A stretch of 64,000 bases of DNA, taken from contig CAWESS010000020.1 in assembly GCA_963811825.1 (NCBI GenBank), positions 1 to 64,000 of the forward strand, written 5' to 3'. The notes under the pieces were generated by a model that saw nothing but the letters and a program-made list of their open reading frames with translations, had not been told where the DNA came from and made no database searches. The position numbers and the translations under genes were made by a program. Numbering within the stretch: position 1 is the stretch's first letter; each line of letters starts with the position of its first letter. Positions 18,221 through 27,862 of the stretch are shown here, in pieces. The DNA comes from Fodinibacter sp963811825. GTDB taxonomy: Bacteria > Actinomycetota > Actinomycetes > Actinomycetales > Dermatophilaceae.

Positions 18221-18981
18221 GGTGCGCCGCGAGCCTCACGTCGAGCCGCCCGCGCGGCGCGCTTGCTGGCTGCCCGCTCGCTGGTCTGCCGGAGCCGCAG
18301 CGCCTGGTGCAGGTAGTCGATGCCGGTCACGACCGTGACGATCACCGCGGCACCGAGCGAGATCGCGGCGACCCAGTCCCAGAAGTCCGGGTACGGGAGC
18401 ACCCACCGCGGCATCAGGTAGAACCCGATGCCGAACGTCTGCAGCAGGGTCTTGACCTTGCCGCCCCGACCCGCGGCCATGACGCCGTGCCGGATCACCC
18501 AGAAGCGCACGGCGGTGATGCCCCACTCGCGCACGAGCACGACGGCGGTCACCCACCACCACACCTCGCCGATGATCGACAGGCCGATGAGCGCCATCGT
18601 GACCAGCGCCTTGTCGGCGATCGGGTCCAGGACCTTGCCGACGTTGGTCACGAGGCCACGGCTGCGCGCGAGGTCACCGTCGATCCGGTCGGTGACCATC
18701 GCGATGGCGAACAGGGCGAACGCCGCCCACCGGTACCCGGGGCTGAGGCCGTCGTCAGCCAGCAGCAGCCACCCGAAGACCGGGACGATCGCGAGGCGGA
18801 AGACCGTGAGGTAGTTCGCGATGTTCCACGCGCTCGGGCCCGTCGTGGGCACGGCCGGGCTCGCCGGGTCGACACCGACGCGGTAGGGGTCGGAGGCCCG
18901 CCCCTCCGCGAGCGGGCCGGGGCGCACCGGGCGCAGCGGCTTCTCGCTCATCGGCTTGTCGCTGGTCGGCTGCTCGGTCAT
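18217..18981 (-). CDS. pgsA: CDP-diacylglycerol--glycerol-3-phosphate 3-phosphatidyltransferase
   Basis: Membrane enzyme making phosphatidylglycerol phosphate. 254 residues with a charged N-terminal extension of about 55 residues. The CDP-alcohol phosphatidyltransferase motif is complete: TDRIDGDLARSRG followed by GKVLDPIADK, i.e. DxxDGxxAR(x8)GxxxDxxxD. Several hydrophobic helices follow (MALIGLSIIGEVWWWVTAVV). The ATG at 18981 overlaps the rimO stop (ATGA), and the stop overlaps the cinA start. Gene order is the standard actinobacterial one. Confidence 0.93.
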   Translation of the reverse strand: MTEQPTSDKPMSEKPLRPVRPGPLAEGRASDPYRVGVDPASPAVPTTGPSAWNIANYLTVFRLAIVPVFGWLLLADDGLSPGYRWAAFALFAIAMVTDRIDGDLARSRGLVTNVGKVLDPIADKALVTMALIGLSIIGEVWWWVTAVVLVREWGITAVRFWVIRHGVMAAGRGGKVKTLLQTFGIGFYLMPRWVLPYPDFWDWVAAISLGAAVIVTVVTGIDYLHQALRLRQTSERAASKRAARAARREARGAP

Positions 18982-20399
18982 CGGGCGTCCACGACGAGGT
19001 CGACACCCACCGCATCGACGACGACACCCTCGACGAACGAGCCGACCCCCGGGACGACGCCCCCTGCGGACCGCACGAGGCACACCCCGTCGACGTCCGG
19101 GCCCTGGTGCTCGGCCCGACCCACGGCGACGGACGGGTCGTCCTCGTCGTGTTCCTCGACGAGGACGACGACGCTCTCGCCCACCCGCTCGGTCGCGCGC
19201 TGCGCCGTGAGCTCCTCGACGAGCCCCGTCAGCCGCTCGACCCGCTCGAGCACGACGTGGTCGGGCAGCTTGTCGCCGAGCGACTCCGCCTCGGTGCCGT
19301 CCTCGTCCGAGTAGCCGAAGACCCCGACGACGTCCATGCGTGCCTGCGTGAGGAAGCGCTCGAGCTCGTCGACGTCTGCCTCGGTCTCCCCCGGGAAGCC
19401 GACGATGACGTTGCTGCGCACCCCGGCGAGTGGCTGACGGTCGCGGACGCGACCGATGAGGTCGAGGAAGGGCTCGGTGCCCCCGAACCGCCGCATCCGC
19501 CGCAGGATCGTCTCGGAGGAGTGCTGGAAGGACAGGTCGTACCAGGGCATCACACCCGGGGTGCCGGCCATCGCCTCGAGCAGGCCCGGGCGCACCTCGG
19601 CGGGCTGCAGGTAGGACACCCGCACCCGCTCGATGCCCGCGAGCGCCGTCAGCTCGGGCAGGAGCTTCTCGAGCAGGCCCAGGTCGCCGAGGTCCTTGCC
19701 GTACGACGTGGAGTTCTCGCTGACGAGGAACAGCTCGCGCACGCCCTGCTCCCCCAGCCAGCGCGCCTCGGCGATGACGTCGGTGGGGCGCCGCGAGACG
19801 AAGGACCCCCGGAACATCGGGATGGCGCAGAACGAGCAGCGACGGTCGCACCCGCTCGCGATCTTCAGCGGCGCCCAGGGCCGGGCGTCGAGGCGGGAGC
19901 GCACGAACTGCTCGCCGTCCCCATGACCCGGCAGCGACACGGCATCCGCCGCGCCGGAGCGATCGACGGGTGACAGCGGCAGGAGCCGACGCCGGTCGGA
20001 CGGGACGTGGGATGCCGGTCGCGCGCCACCGAGGATGGCGGTGAGGTGGCTCGACATGTCGCGGTAGGAGTCGAAACCGAGCACGGCATCGGCATCCGGC
20101 AGCTCGTCGGCCAGGGTCTGGCCGTAGCGCTCGGCCAGGCAGCCCACCGCGACGACGGCCTTCGTGCGCCCGGTCTCCTTGAGGTCGGCGGCCTCGAGGA
20201 GGGTGTCGATGGAGTCCTTCTTGGCCTGCTCGACGAAGCCGCACGTGTTGACGAGCGCGACGTCGGCGTCCGCGGCGTCGTCGACGAGGGTCCACCCCTC
20301 GGCGGCCAGCCGACCGGCGAGCTCTTCGGAGTCCACCTCGTTGCGCGTGCACCCGAGGGTGACCAGGGCGACGCTGCCGCGGCTCGAGGGGGAGGGCAT
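18978..20399 (-). CDS. rimO: Ribosomal protein S12 methylthiotransferase RimO
   Basis: Radical-SAM enzyme that methylthiolates an Asp of ribosomal protein S12. 473 residues. The N-terminal UPF0004 domain carries the second cluster Cys residues in LGCTRNEVDSE, NTCGFVEQ and VGCLAERYG. The radical-SAM motif is CDRRCSFC near residue 165. A C-terminal TRAM domain spans roughly the last 70 residues. Start ATG at 20399: TACAGT lies exactly 6 nt upstream, so the transcript appears leaderless. The MiaB alternative is less likely given the Asn-Ser-Thr-Ser-Tyr pattern VSENSTSYGKDL typical of RimO. Confidence 0.93.
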   Translation of the reverse strand: MPSPSSRGSVALVTLGCTRNEVDSEELAGRLAAEGWTLVDDAADADVALVNTCGFVEQAKKDSIDTLLEAADLKETGRTKAVVAVGCLAERYGQTLADELPDADAVLGFDSYRDMSSHLTAILGGARPASHVPSDRRRLLPLSPVDRSGAADAVSLPGHGDGEQFVRSRLDARPWAPLKIASGCDRRCSFCAIPMFRGSFVSRRPTDVIAEARWLGEQGVRELFLVSENSTSYGKDLGDLGLLEKLLPELTALAGIERVRVSYLQPAEVRPGLLEAMAGTPGVMPWYDLSFQHSSETILRRMRRFGGTEPFLDLIGRVRDRQPLAGVRSNVIVGFPGETEADVDELERFLTQARMDVVGVFGYSDEDGTEAESLGDKLPDHVVLERVERLTGLVEELTAQRATERVGESVVVLVEEHDEDDPSVAVGRAEHQGPDVDGVCLVRSAGGVVPGVGSFVEGVVVDAVGVDLVVDAR

Positions 20400-20405
20400 G
20401 TCGCC

Positions 20406-20450
20406 ACTGTAGTTCCCGCACAGGCCCGACCGGCACACTCGCAGTAGGGT
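20406..20450. promoter_or_regulatory. Divergent leaderless promoters rimO / dipeptidase
   Basis: Minus strand: TACAGT (20411-20406), 6 nt from the rimO ATG. Plus strand: TAGGGT (20445-20450), 6 nt from the dipeptidase ATG. The 57-nt gap has no ribosome-binding site in either direction. Confidence 0.55.
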
Positions 20451-20456
20451 CCGGCC

Positions 20457-21566
20457 ATGCCACTCGACACCGAGAGCCGGATCCGTGACCTGCTCCTGCG
20501 CCACCCCGTGATCGACGGGCACAACGACCTGCCCTGGGAGGCCCGGGAGAGAGTCGCCTACGACTGGGACCGGCTCGACATCAGCACCGCCGGCCTGAGC
20601 ACCCACACCGACCTCCCACGCCTTCGCGCGGGTGGTGTCGGCGCGCAGTTCTGGTCGGTGTACGTCCCCTCCGACCTTCCGGCCGGCGAGGCGGTGACGG
20701 CCACGCTGGAGCAGGTCGACGCCGTTCACGCCATGACCTCGCGATACCCCGCTGACCTCGCGCTCGCGACGAACGCCGCCGAGGTCGAGCACGCGATCTC
20801 GCAGGGCCGGATCGCCTCGCTCATCGGGGCCGAGGGCGGGCACAGCATCAACTCCTCGATGGGTGCCCTGCGGATGCTGTTCGCCCTCGGTGTCCGCTAC
20901 CTCACCCTGACCCACAACGACAACGTCCCGTGGGCCGACTCCGCCACCGACGAGCCGGTGCTCGGTGGGCTGTCGGCGTTCGGTCGGGAGGTCGTGCTCG
21001 AGATGAACCGCCTGGGCATGCTCGTCGACCTCTCCCACGTGTCGGCCGACACCATGCACGACGCGCTCGACACCACGCAGGCACCGGTGATCTTCTCGCA
21101 CTCCTCGGCCCGGGCGCTCTGCGACCACCCGCGCAACGTCCCCGACGACGTGCTGGCCCGCCTGGCCGACAACGGCGGCGTCTGCATGGTCACCTTCGTG
21201 CCGTACTTCGTCAGCCAGGCCCTGCGCGACTGGGACCGTGAGCCCACCGACGGCGAGCGCCCGACGGCAACGTTGGCCGACGTCGTCGCCCACTGCGAGC
21301 ACGTGCGCGAGGTGGCCGGCATCGCGCACATCGGGCTCGGCGGCGACTACGACGGCGTCGACCACCTCCCGGAAGGCCTCGAGGACGTCAGCGGGTACCC
21401 GCGGCTGCTCACCGCCCTGGCGGACCGCGGGTGGAGCGACGCCGACCTCGCGGCGCTCACGGGTGGCAACATCCTGCGCGTGCTCGGCGAGGCGGAGCGG
21501 CGCGCGGGCGAGATCTCGCGCACCCGCGGCCCGAGCCTGGCTCGGATCGAGGACCTCGACGGCTGA
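20457..21566 (+). CDS. Membrane dipeptidase (peptidase M19)
   Basis: Zinc-dependent dipeptidase of the renal-dipeptidase family; cleaves dipeptides and some D-amino-acid-containing dipeptides. 369 residues, normal length. The metal ligands are visible: HxD in VIDGHNDLPWE, the bridging Glu in IGAEGGHSI, and His residues in VDLSHVSADT and FSHSSARALC; HIGLGGDYDG follows. No signal peptide, so it is cytosolic. A TAGGGT box 6 nt before the ATG points to a leaderless transcript. Confidence 0.93.
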   Translation: MPLDTESRIRDLLLRHPVIDGHNDLPWEARERVAYDWDRLDISTAGLSTHTDLPRLRAGGVGAQFWSVYVPSDLPAGEAVTATLEQVDAVHAMTSRYPADLALATNAAEVEHAISQGRIASLIGAEGGHSINSSMGALRMLFALGVRYLTLTHNDNVPWADSATDEPVLGGLSAFGREVVLEMNRLGMLVDLSHVSADTMHDALDTTQAPVIFSHSSARALCDHPRNVPDDVLARLADNGGVCMVTFVPYFVSQALRDWDREPTDGERPTATLADVVAHCEHVREVAGIAHIGLGGDYDGVDHLPEGLEDVSGYPRLLTALADRGWSDADLAALTGGNILRVLGEAERRAGEISRTRGPSLARIEDLDG

Positions 21567-21599
21567 GCGGCAGGCTGAGCCGCGGCCTGATCCGGACGC

Positions 21600-22304
21600 T
21601 CAGGCGCGCGCCCGCATGACGGTGAGCGCGACGAGGCGGGAGATGACCATCGCGACGTACATGACGCCGGTGAGCTGCTCGACGGTGCCGATGGCCCGGG
21701 CGTGCGGACTGGATCGGCCCGACGTCGGACAGGCCGACACTCGTGAGGTTGGCGCCGGAGTAGGTAGATGAGCTCGAGCAGGGTGCGCTGCCCCGGGCCG
21801 TCGAACGAGGTGAACGACGCCGGGTACACCTCCTGGATCGCCATGAACAGGTACGCGAACGCGAACACGAGCACGGTGAAGCACGCACCCACGGCGAACA
21901 GCTCGTCCTTGGTCACCCACGAGTCCTCGAACATGTACGAGATGAGCGCGTAGGCCGTGTAGAAGTAGAAGACCGCGAGGGCCGAGTGGGCCAGGGCGAG
22001 GATCGTCGAGCTGTCGTCGACCAGGCTCCAGATCTCGAAGATCGCGGCCGGCAGCGCCAAGCGCCACCGAGAGCCACGTGAGGGCAGGGGTGCTGCGGAC
22101 CGTGAAGACCGCGATGATGAGGGCGGACAGGCTGAGGAGGGAGATGACCGCCCCGCCCCAGCCCGACGTCTCGAGCACCGGTAGCAGCAGGATCACGAGG
22201 ATCTGCACGGCGAGCAGGAACGCAGACGGCTGCTTGCGCAGCGTGGCCTTCCACCGGGCGCTGCGCGACGGCGCCTCCTGCAGGTCCTCCCACATCAGCG
22301 GCAT
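21600..22304 (-). pseudogene. Ion-channel (Ion_trans_2-like) membrane protein, three frame breaks
   Basis: About 233 residues after repair. Start ATG at 22304, MPLMWEDLQEAP. Hydrophobic segments include AFLLAVQILVILLLPVLETS, the central LALAHSALAVFYFYTAYALI and FTVLVFAFAYLFMAIQEVYP. A pore-like segment reads SGANLTSVGLSDVGP, and the last helix is VMYVAMVISRLVALTV. This matches two-pore-segment potassium-channel proteins, but the filter has GLS where GYG is usual. Frame breaks lie near 22040, 21767 and 21716; deletion of one base at each gives a continuous protein. Probably sequence error; function uncertain. Confidence 0.65.
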
Positions 22305-22311
22305 GGTCAAC

Positions 22312-22336
22312 ACCCTAGAGCCGCGTGGGGAAGAAT
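22312..22336. promoter_or_regulatory. Divergent leaderless promoters channel / MauE-like gene
   Basis: Minus strand: TAGGGT (22317-22312), 7 nt before the channel ATG. Plus strand: AAGAAT (22331-22336), 6 nt before the ATG at 22343. Confidence 0.4.
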
Positions 22337-22342
22337 GGCGGC

Positions 22343-23383
22343 ATGCCGAGTGCCCTCCTGCTCCCCGTCATCACCTGCGCCGCCGTGCTGCTGCTCAGCG
22401 GCATCGCGAAACTGCGCGATCCCGCGACGGTCGACACTGCCTTCAGCTCGCTGGGCGTCCCACGCGCCGTGGACACCCGGCTGGTGCGGCGCCTGTTCCC
22501 GTGGGTCGAGATCGCGCTCGGAGCCTGGTTGCTCCTCGCGACCGGGCCGGCGCTGGTCGTCGTCGCGCTGGTCACCTTCGCGCTCTTCGTCGCCTACCTC
22601 GTGCTCGTCGTGCGGGCCGTGCGCCAACCCGAGCCGGTCGACTGCGGGTGCTTCGGTGCTCTGGGCGACTCGGAGGTCACCACCGTCACGGTGTGGCGCA
22701 ACGCCGCGCTCGTGCTGTCCGCGGCGCTGGCCGTGCTCGCGGGGGTGCGCGGAACCGGCGTGCTGCCGGCGCTCGTCGACGACACGGGTGTCGTGGCATG
22801 GGTGGCCGCAGCCGCCCTCACCGCAGCGGTGGCGGTCCTCGTCGCCTACCGCCCGCCCGCCAGTGCCTCCGAGACGGGACAGCCGAGCGAGGCGCTCACC
22901 GATGCCGACGGTGAGTACGTGCGCGACGCGATCCCTGACGCCCAGGTGCTCACCGAGGACGGCGAGCTCGTGTTCGTCGCACACGAGACGCGCCGGGCGG
23001 CCCACCTCCTCGTCTTCCTCTCACCGGGGTGCGGACCCTGCGGCCGAATTGGCCCCCTGGTCGCCGGCTGGAGCGAAGAGCTCGCCCCTGTCGTGGTCAA
23101 GGCGGTCGTGGCCGGTCAGCCGGTCGTGGTCGAGACCTGGCTGACCTACCTGCAAGGACACGCGTGGTTCGACCCGCACGGGATCACCCGCAAGGCGTTC
23201 ACCGCCGGCAACCCGTCCGCGGTGCTGCTCGGCGCCGACGGACTGGTCGCGGGCGGTCCGGTGCACGGTGAGGAGGACGTCCTGTCGTTCATCGCAGACG
23301 TCCGCGACCAGCTTCGCGAGGCACGCGAGGCCGGGGAGCTGGTCGAGCCCGGCGACGTGGCCGCGGTCACCGACGCCCGGTGA
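22343..23383 (+). CDS. MauE-like membrane protein fused to a thioredoxin-like domain
   Basis: 346 residues. The N-terminal half is a DoxX/MauE-type four-helix membrane domain (LLSGIAKLRDPATVDTAF opens it), with the conserved motif VDCGCFGALG. After a linker of about 40 residues comes a thioredoxin-like domain with an active-site Cys pair in SPGCGPCGRIGP (CxxC). MauE-type proteins are linked to disulfide formation or quinone-coupled redox; here the redox partner is fused. Start ATG 22343; the 3' end overlaps ftsK (opposite strand) by 17 nt. The role is inferred from domains only. Confidence 0.8.
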   Translation: MPSALLLPVITCAAVLLLSGIAKLRDPATVDTAFSSLGVPRAVDTRLVRRLFPWVEIALGAWLLLATGPALVVVALVTFALFVAYLVLVVRAVRQPEPVDCGCFGALGDSEVTTVTVWRNAALVLSAALAVLAGVRGTGVLPALVDDTGVVAWVAAAALTAAVAVLVAYRPPASASETGQPSEALTDADGEYVRDAIPDAQVLTEDGELVFVAHETRRAAHLLVFLSPGCGPCGRIGPLVAGWSEELAPVVVKAVVAGQPVVVETWLTYLQGHAWFDPHGITRKAFTAGNPSAVLLGADGLVAGGPVHGEEDVLSFIADVRDQLREAREAGELVEPGDVAAVTDAR

Positions 23384-26048
23384 GCTCCCAGGCGTCCTGC
23401 TCGCCGTCCTCGTCGTCCCACTCGGGCGCGGCCGCGTAGGAGTCCAGGTCGGCCGCGACGGCATCCCCGCCGTAGCCGAGCACCGGCACCTCGGAGGTGT
23501 CGTCCGTGGAGTCGTCGGTGACCGCAGGGGTGTCGGCGACGAAGACCTCGGGGACGTCGTCCCCGCGCATCAGGGCCAGGGTCATCGCGAGGTCGTCGGG
23601 CTTGACGAGCACGTCACGCGCCTTGGAACCCTCGGAGGGGCCGACGACACCACGGGACTCGAGCAGGTCCATGAGGCGACCCGCCTTGGCGAAGCCGACG
23701 CGCAGCTTGCGCTGGAGCATCGAGGTCGACCCGAACTGGGTCGTCACCACCAGCTCGGTGGCCTGCAGCAGCAGGTCGAGGTCGTCGCCGATGTCGTCGT
23801 CGACCTGCTTCTTCGGCGCCGTCACCGTGACGTCGTCGCGATAGCGCGGCTTCAGCTGGTCGGTGACGTGCTTGACGACGGCGTGGATCTCGGACTCGGT
23901 GACCCACGCGCCCTGCACGCGCATCGGCTTGCTGGCCCCCATCGGCAGGAACAGTGCGTCACCCTGACCGATGAGCTTCTCGGCACCGGGCTGGTCGAGC
24001 ACGACGCGCGAGTCGGTGACGCTGGACGTCGCGAACGCCATGCGCGACGGCACGTTGGCCTTGATCAGGCCGGTGACGACGTCCACGCTCGGCCGCTGGG
24101 TCGCGAGGACGAGGTGGATGCCGGCCGCGCGCGCGAGCTGGGTGATGCGGACGATGGACTCCTCGACGTCGCGCGGGGCGACCATCATGAGGTCGGCGAG
24201 CTCGTCGACGACGACGAGCAGGTAGGGGTAGGGGGTGATGACCCGCTCCGACCCCGGGAGCGGCGTGACCTTCCCCGCCTTGACCGCCTTGTTGAACTCG
24301 TCGATGTGCTTGAAGCCGAAGGCCGCGAGGTCGTCGTAGCGGGTGTCCATCTCCCGCACGACCCACTGCAGCGCCTCGGCGGCCTTCTTGGGGTTGGTGA
24401 TGATCGGGGTGATGAGGTGCGGGATCCCCTCGTAGGCGGTCAGCTCGACCCGCTTGGGGTCCACGAGCACCATGCGCACCTCGTCGGGGGTGGAGCGCAT
24501 GAGGACCGAGGTGATCATCGAGTTGACGAAGCTGGACTTGCCGGCGCCGGTGGCCCCCGCGACGAGGAGGTGCGGCATCTTCGCGAGGTTGGCGATGACG
24601 TAGCCGCCCTCGACGTCCTTGCCGACGCCCATGACCATCGGGTGCTCGCTCGCGCGGGCGACCTGGCTGCGCAGGACGTCGCCGAGGCTGACCTTCTCGC
24701 GGTCGGTGTTGGGGATCTCGATGCCGATGGCGGACTTGCCGGGGATCGGGCTGAGGATGCGCACGTCGGCCGACGCCACGGCATACGCGATGTTCTTGGA
24801 GAGCGCGGTGACGCGCTCGACCTTGATGCCGGGGCCGAGCTCGACCTCGTAGCGGGTGACCGTCGGCCCACGGCTGAAACCGGTGACCTGCGCGTCGATC
24901 TCGAACTGGTCGAGCACGGTGGTCAGCGACTCGACGATGCGGTCGTTGGCGGCGCTGCGGGCCTTGTGCGGGCTGCCCGGCTCGAGGATCGCGTCGTCCG
25001 GCAGCGTGTAGGTGATGTCCCCGGCCAGTGAGAGCTGCTCGACGCGCTGGGGCAGCGGAGTCGTCGGGGGCGCCTCGAGCGGTGCCTTCGACGGCACGGG
25101 GCCACGCGCGGCGGGGCCGCTGGCAGCGGTCGCGTCGGCGCCGGGGACGGGTGCCGGCGAGGGGGTGGCCGGGCGGCGCTGTCCGGGGCGCAGCCGCTTG
25201 CCCGTGACGGGGTCGACGACCGCGGCCTGCTCGAAGGCCTCGTCGCCGGGGAGCGTGCCGTCGGCCTCGAGGTCGGCGCGGCTGCGCCGGCGGCGGGTCG
25301 TGGGCGGGGCGGCCTCGTCGGCCACGTCAGGGGTGTGGCCCGTGAGCCGGTCGAACCCGGCGCGCAGGCGCTCCGGCACCTGGTGCAGCGGGGTCGCCGT
25401 GATGACGAGCACGCCGAAGAGCCCGAGGAGGAGCAGCAGCGGCACGGTGCCGTAGACCGAGACGGCCGCCTCGAGCGGGCTCGAGGCCAGGAAGCCGATG
25501 ATGCCCCCGGCGGCGCGCATGCCGTCCGCGCCCTCGGGCGGGGTCGGGATGCCGGCGGCGACGTGGGCCAGGCCGCACGCGGCGAAGGCCAGCGCCGTCG
25601 TGCCGACCGCGGCCCTCGAGGTCGCGACGTCGTCCTTCGGGGCGCGCAGCATGTGGATGCCGAAGAGCAGCAGGACGAGCGGCACCGCGTACCCGATCTT
25701 CCCGAACGTGCCCGCGACGACGGCGTGCACGACGGTGCCGACGGCACCGGTCATCCCCCACCACTCACGTGCCGCGACGACCACGGCGAGCGCGATGAGC
25801 AGCAGGCCCACACCGTCGCGGCGGTGCTCCGGCTCGAGGTCGCGGCCGGACGCGCCCACCTTGCGAGCCACGGAGCCGGTCGCGTGGGCCAGGCCCATCC
25901 AGGTGCTCTGCACCGCGCGCAGGGGCAGGGGGAGGCCACCCGAGCGGGCCTTGCCCGAACCCTTGCGGGAACGGGCAGCAGGCCGCCGGGTCGCGGGGCG
26001 CGCTGCAGCCGTGCGGCCGCGCGCTGAGGAGGACGTACGTGTCGCCAT
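23367..26048 (-). CDS. ftsK: DNA translocase FtsK
   Basis: Septal DNA pump that clears chromosomes from the division site and acts with XerCD. 893 residues. The basic N-terminus is followed by four or five membrane segments (about 75-235), a Pro/Ala-rich linker, the FtsK alpha/beta motor with Walker A VAGATGAGKSSF (about 535) and Walker B LLVVVDELADLM, and a C-terminal gamma winged helix (STSMLQRKLRVGFAKAGRLM). The ATG at 26048 has TAACCT 6 nt upstream, suggesting a leaderless transcript. Order dapA - rnj - ftsK is conserved in Actinobacteria. Confidence 0.95.
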   Translation of the reverse strand: MATRTSSSARGRTAAARPATRRPAARSRKGSGKARSGGLPLPLRAVQSTWMGLAHATGSVARKVGASGRDLEPEHRRDGVGLLLIALAVVVAAREWWGMTGAVGTVVHAVVAGTFGKIGYAVPLVLLLFGIHMLRAPKDDVATSRAAVGTTALAFAACGLAHVAAGIPTPPEGADGMRAAGGIIGFLASSPLEAAVSVYGTVPLLLLLGLFGVLVITATPLHQVPERLRAGFDRLTGHTPDVADEAAPPTTRRRRSRADLEADGTLPGDEAFEQAAVVDPVTGKRLRPGQRRPATPSPAPVPGADATAASGPAARGPVPSKAPLEAPPTTPLPQRVEQLSLAGDITYTLPDDAILEPGSPHKARSAANDRIVESLTTVLDQFEIDAQVTGFSRGPTVTRYEVELGPGIKVERVTALSKNIAYAVASADVRILSPIPGKSAIGIEIPNTDREKVSLGDVLRSQVARASEHPMVMGVGKDVEGGYVIANLAKMPHLLVAGATGAGKSSFVNSMITSVLMRSTPDEVRMVLVDPKRVELTAYEGIPHLITPIITNPKKAAEALQWVVREMDTRYDDLAAFGFKHIDEFNKAVKAGKVTPLPGSERVITPYPYLLVVVDELADLMMVAPRDVEESIVRITQLARAAGIHLVLATQRPSVDVVTGLIKANVPSRMAFATSSVTDSRVVLDQPGAEKLIGQGDALFLPMGASKPMRVQGAWVTESEIHAVVKHVTDQLKPRYRDDVTVTAPKKQVDDDIGDDLDLLLQATELVVTTQFGSTSMLQRKLRVGFAKAGRLMDLLESRGVVGPSEGSKARDVLVKPDDLAMTLALMRGDDVPEVFVADTPAVTDDSTDDTSEVPVLGYGGDAVAADLDSYAAAPEWDDEDGEQDAWELTGRR

Positions 26049-26054
26049 GGTCGC

Positions 26055-26060
26055 AGGTTA
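26055..26060 (-). promoter_or_regulatory. -10 element of ftsK (leaderless)
   Basis: TAACCT on the minus strand ends 6 nt before the ftsK ATG; there is no ribosome-binding site. The gap to rnj is 128 nt, so ftsK can be transcribed on its own. Confidence 0.5.
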
Positions 26061-26176
26061 CGCGAGAGTCACACGAGACACACGCGTCACACGCGGCACT
26101 ACCCTGACATTCGCCCACGTCCCACGATCGACCGATCGGTCACTCACGGGACACCGCCAAGGGGCGTCGGCGGTCG

Positions 26177-27862
26177 TCAGGCCTCGATCACCATGGGGAT
26201 GATCATCGGGCGTCGGCGGATCTTGCGCCCCATCCAGCCGCCGACGCAGCGACGGATCACCTGCTGCAGCTGGTAGGTGTCGGTGACTCCGTTGGCCGCC
26301 GCCTCGTCCAGGGCTGCGACCAGCTGGGGCATGACGTCGTCGAAGAGCACGTCGCCCTCGACGAAACCGCGGGCCGTGATCTCCGGCCCGGCCACGACCT
26401 TGCCGGTGCCCGAGTCGATGACGACGATCACCGAGACGAAACCCTCGTCGCGCAGGATCCGGCGGTCCTTGAGCAGGGCGTCGTCGGCCGCCCCGACGGA
26501 GGCGCCGTCGACGTAGACGTACCCGCACGGGACGGCGCCCGCCACCGAGACGACACCGTCGACGAGGTCGACGACGACGCCGTCCTCCACGACGACCACC
26601 CGCTCGCGCGGGACCCCGGTCGCGATCGCGAGCTCGGCGTTGGCCACGAGGTGACGCCACTCACCGTGGACGGGCATGACGTTGCGCGGCTTGACGATGT
26701 TGTAGCAGTAGAGCAGCTCACCCGCGCTCGCGTGGCCGGAGACGTGGACGTTCGCGTTGCCCTTGTGCACGACGTTCGCGCCGAGGCGCATCAGCCCGTT
26801 GATCACCCGGTAGACCGCGTTCTCGTTGCCCGGGATGAGCGAGGACGCCAGCAGCACGGTGTCGCCGGGGCCGACGTCGATGCGGTGGTCGCGGTTGGCC
26901 ATCCGCGACAGGGCGGCCATCGGCTCACCCTGGCTTCCGGTGCACACGAGCACCACCTCGTCGTCGGGCAGGTCGTGCAGCTTCTTGAAGTCGACGAGGA
27001 CGCCGTCGGGCACCCGCAGGTAGCCGAGCTCGGACGCGATCCCCATGTTCCGCACCATCGAGCGTCCGACCATCGCCACCTTGCGGCCGGACCTCTCCGC
27101 GGCGTCGAGCACCTGCTGCACCCGGTGCACGTGCGAGGAGAAGCAGGCGACGATGATGCGTCGCTCGGCGTGCCGGAAGACCTTGTCGACGGCCGAGGCG
27201 ATGTCCCTCTCGGGCGTCGTGAAGCCGGGCACCTCGGCGTTCGTGGAGTCGGTGAGGAAGAGGTCGACGCCCTCCTCCCCCAGCCGCGCGAAGGCTCGCA
27301 GGTCGGTGAGCCGGCCGTCCAGCGGCAGCTGGTCCATCTTGAAGTCGCCGGTGTGCAGCAGCGTGCCGCCCGACGTGCGCACGGCCACGGCCAGGGCGTC
27401 GGGGATCGAGTGGTTGACCGCGACGAACTCGCAGTCGAACTCGCCGAACGTGGCCCGGTCCCCCTCACGGACCACGCGGCTCACCGGCGTGAGGCGGTGC
27501 TCCTTGAGCTTGGCCTCGACGAGCGCGAGCGTCAGCGTCGAGCCGACGACCGGCAGGTCGGGGCGCAACCGCAGCAGGTAGGGAACCGCCCCGATGTGGT
27601 CCTCGTGGCCGTGGGTGAGGACGAGCGCCTGGACATCCTGGAGCCGGTCCCGGATGTGGTCGAAGTCGGGGAGGATCAGGTCGATGCCGGGGTGGTGGTC
27701 GTCGGGGAACAGCACGCCGCAGTCGATGACGAGCAGCTGGCCGCGGTGTTCGACCACGGTCATGTTCCGACCGATCTCGCCGAGGCCACCGAGCGGCACG
27801 ACGCGCACCCCCCCGTCGACGAGCGGCCCGGGAACCTCCAGCTCGGGGTGCGGGTGGCTCAT
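26177..27862 (-). CDS. rnj: Ribonuclease J
   Basis: Metallo-beta-lactamase/beta-CASP nuclease with 5'-exo and endonuclease activity in RNA maturation. 561 residues, normal. The zinc motif is VLTHGHEDHIGA (about residue 82), further ligand-bearing stretches are LLHTGDFKMD and TDSTNAEVPG, and the beta-CASP region contains VSGHASAGE. The start ATG overlaps the dapA stop (ATGA), a near-universal actinobacterial pair. Confidence 0.95.
   Translation of the reverse strand: MSHPHPELEVPGPLVDGGVRVVPLGGLGEIGRNMTVVEHRGQLLVIDCGVLFPDDHHPGIDLILPDFDHIRDRLQDVQALVLTHGHEDHIGAVPYLLRLRPDLPVVGSTLTLALVEAKLKEHRLTPVSRVVREGDRATFGEFDCEFVAVNHSIPDALAVAVRTSGGTLLHTGDFKMDQLPLDGRLTDLRAFARLGEEGVDLFLTDSTNAEVPGFTTPERDIASAVDKVFRHAERRIIVACFSSHVHRVQQVLDAAERSGRKVAMVGRSMVRNMGIASELGYLRVPDGVLVDFKKLHDLPDDEVVLVCTGSQGEPMAALSRMANRDHRIDVGPGDTVLLASSLIPGNENAVYRVINGLMRLGANVVHKGNANVHVSGHASAGELLYCYNIVKPRNVMPVHGEWRHLVANAELAIATGVPRERVVVVEDGVVVDLVDGVVSVAGAVPCGYVYVDGASVGAADDALLKDRRILRDEGFVSVIVVIDSGTGKVVAGPEITARGFVEGDVLFDDVMPQLVAALDEAAANGVTDTYQLQQVIRRCVGGWMGRKIRRRPMIIPMVIEA

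Noticed and set aside
18217..20463. A 748-codon open frame joining pgsA to an upstream stretch
   Set aside because: Only the last 254 codons encode PgsA; the rest reads rimO in the wrong frame. The ATG at 18981 overlapping the rimO stop is the natural start.
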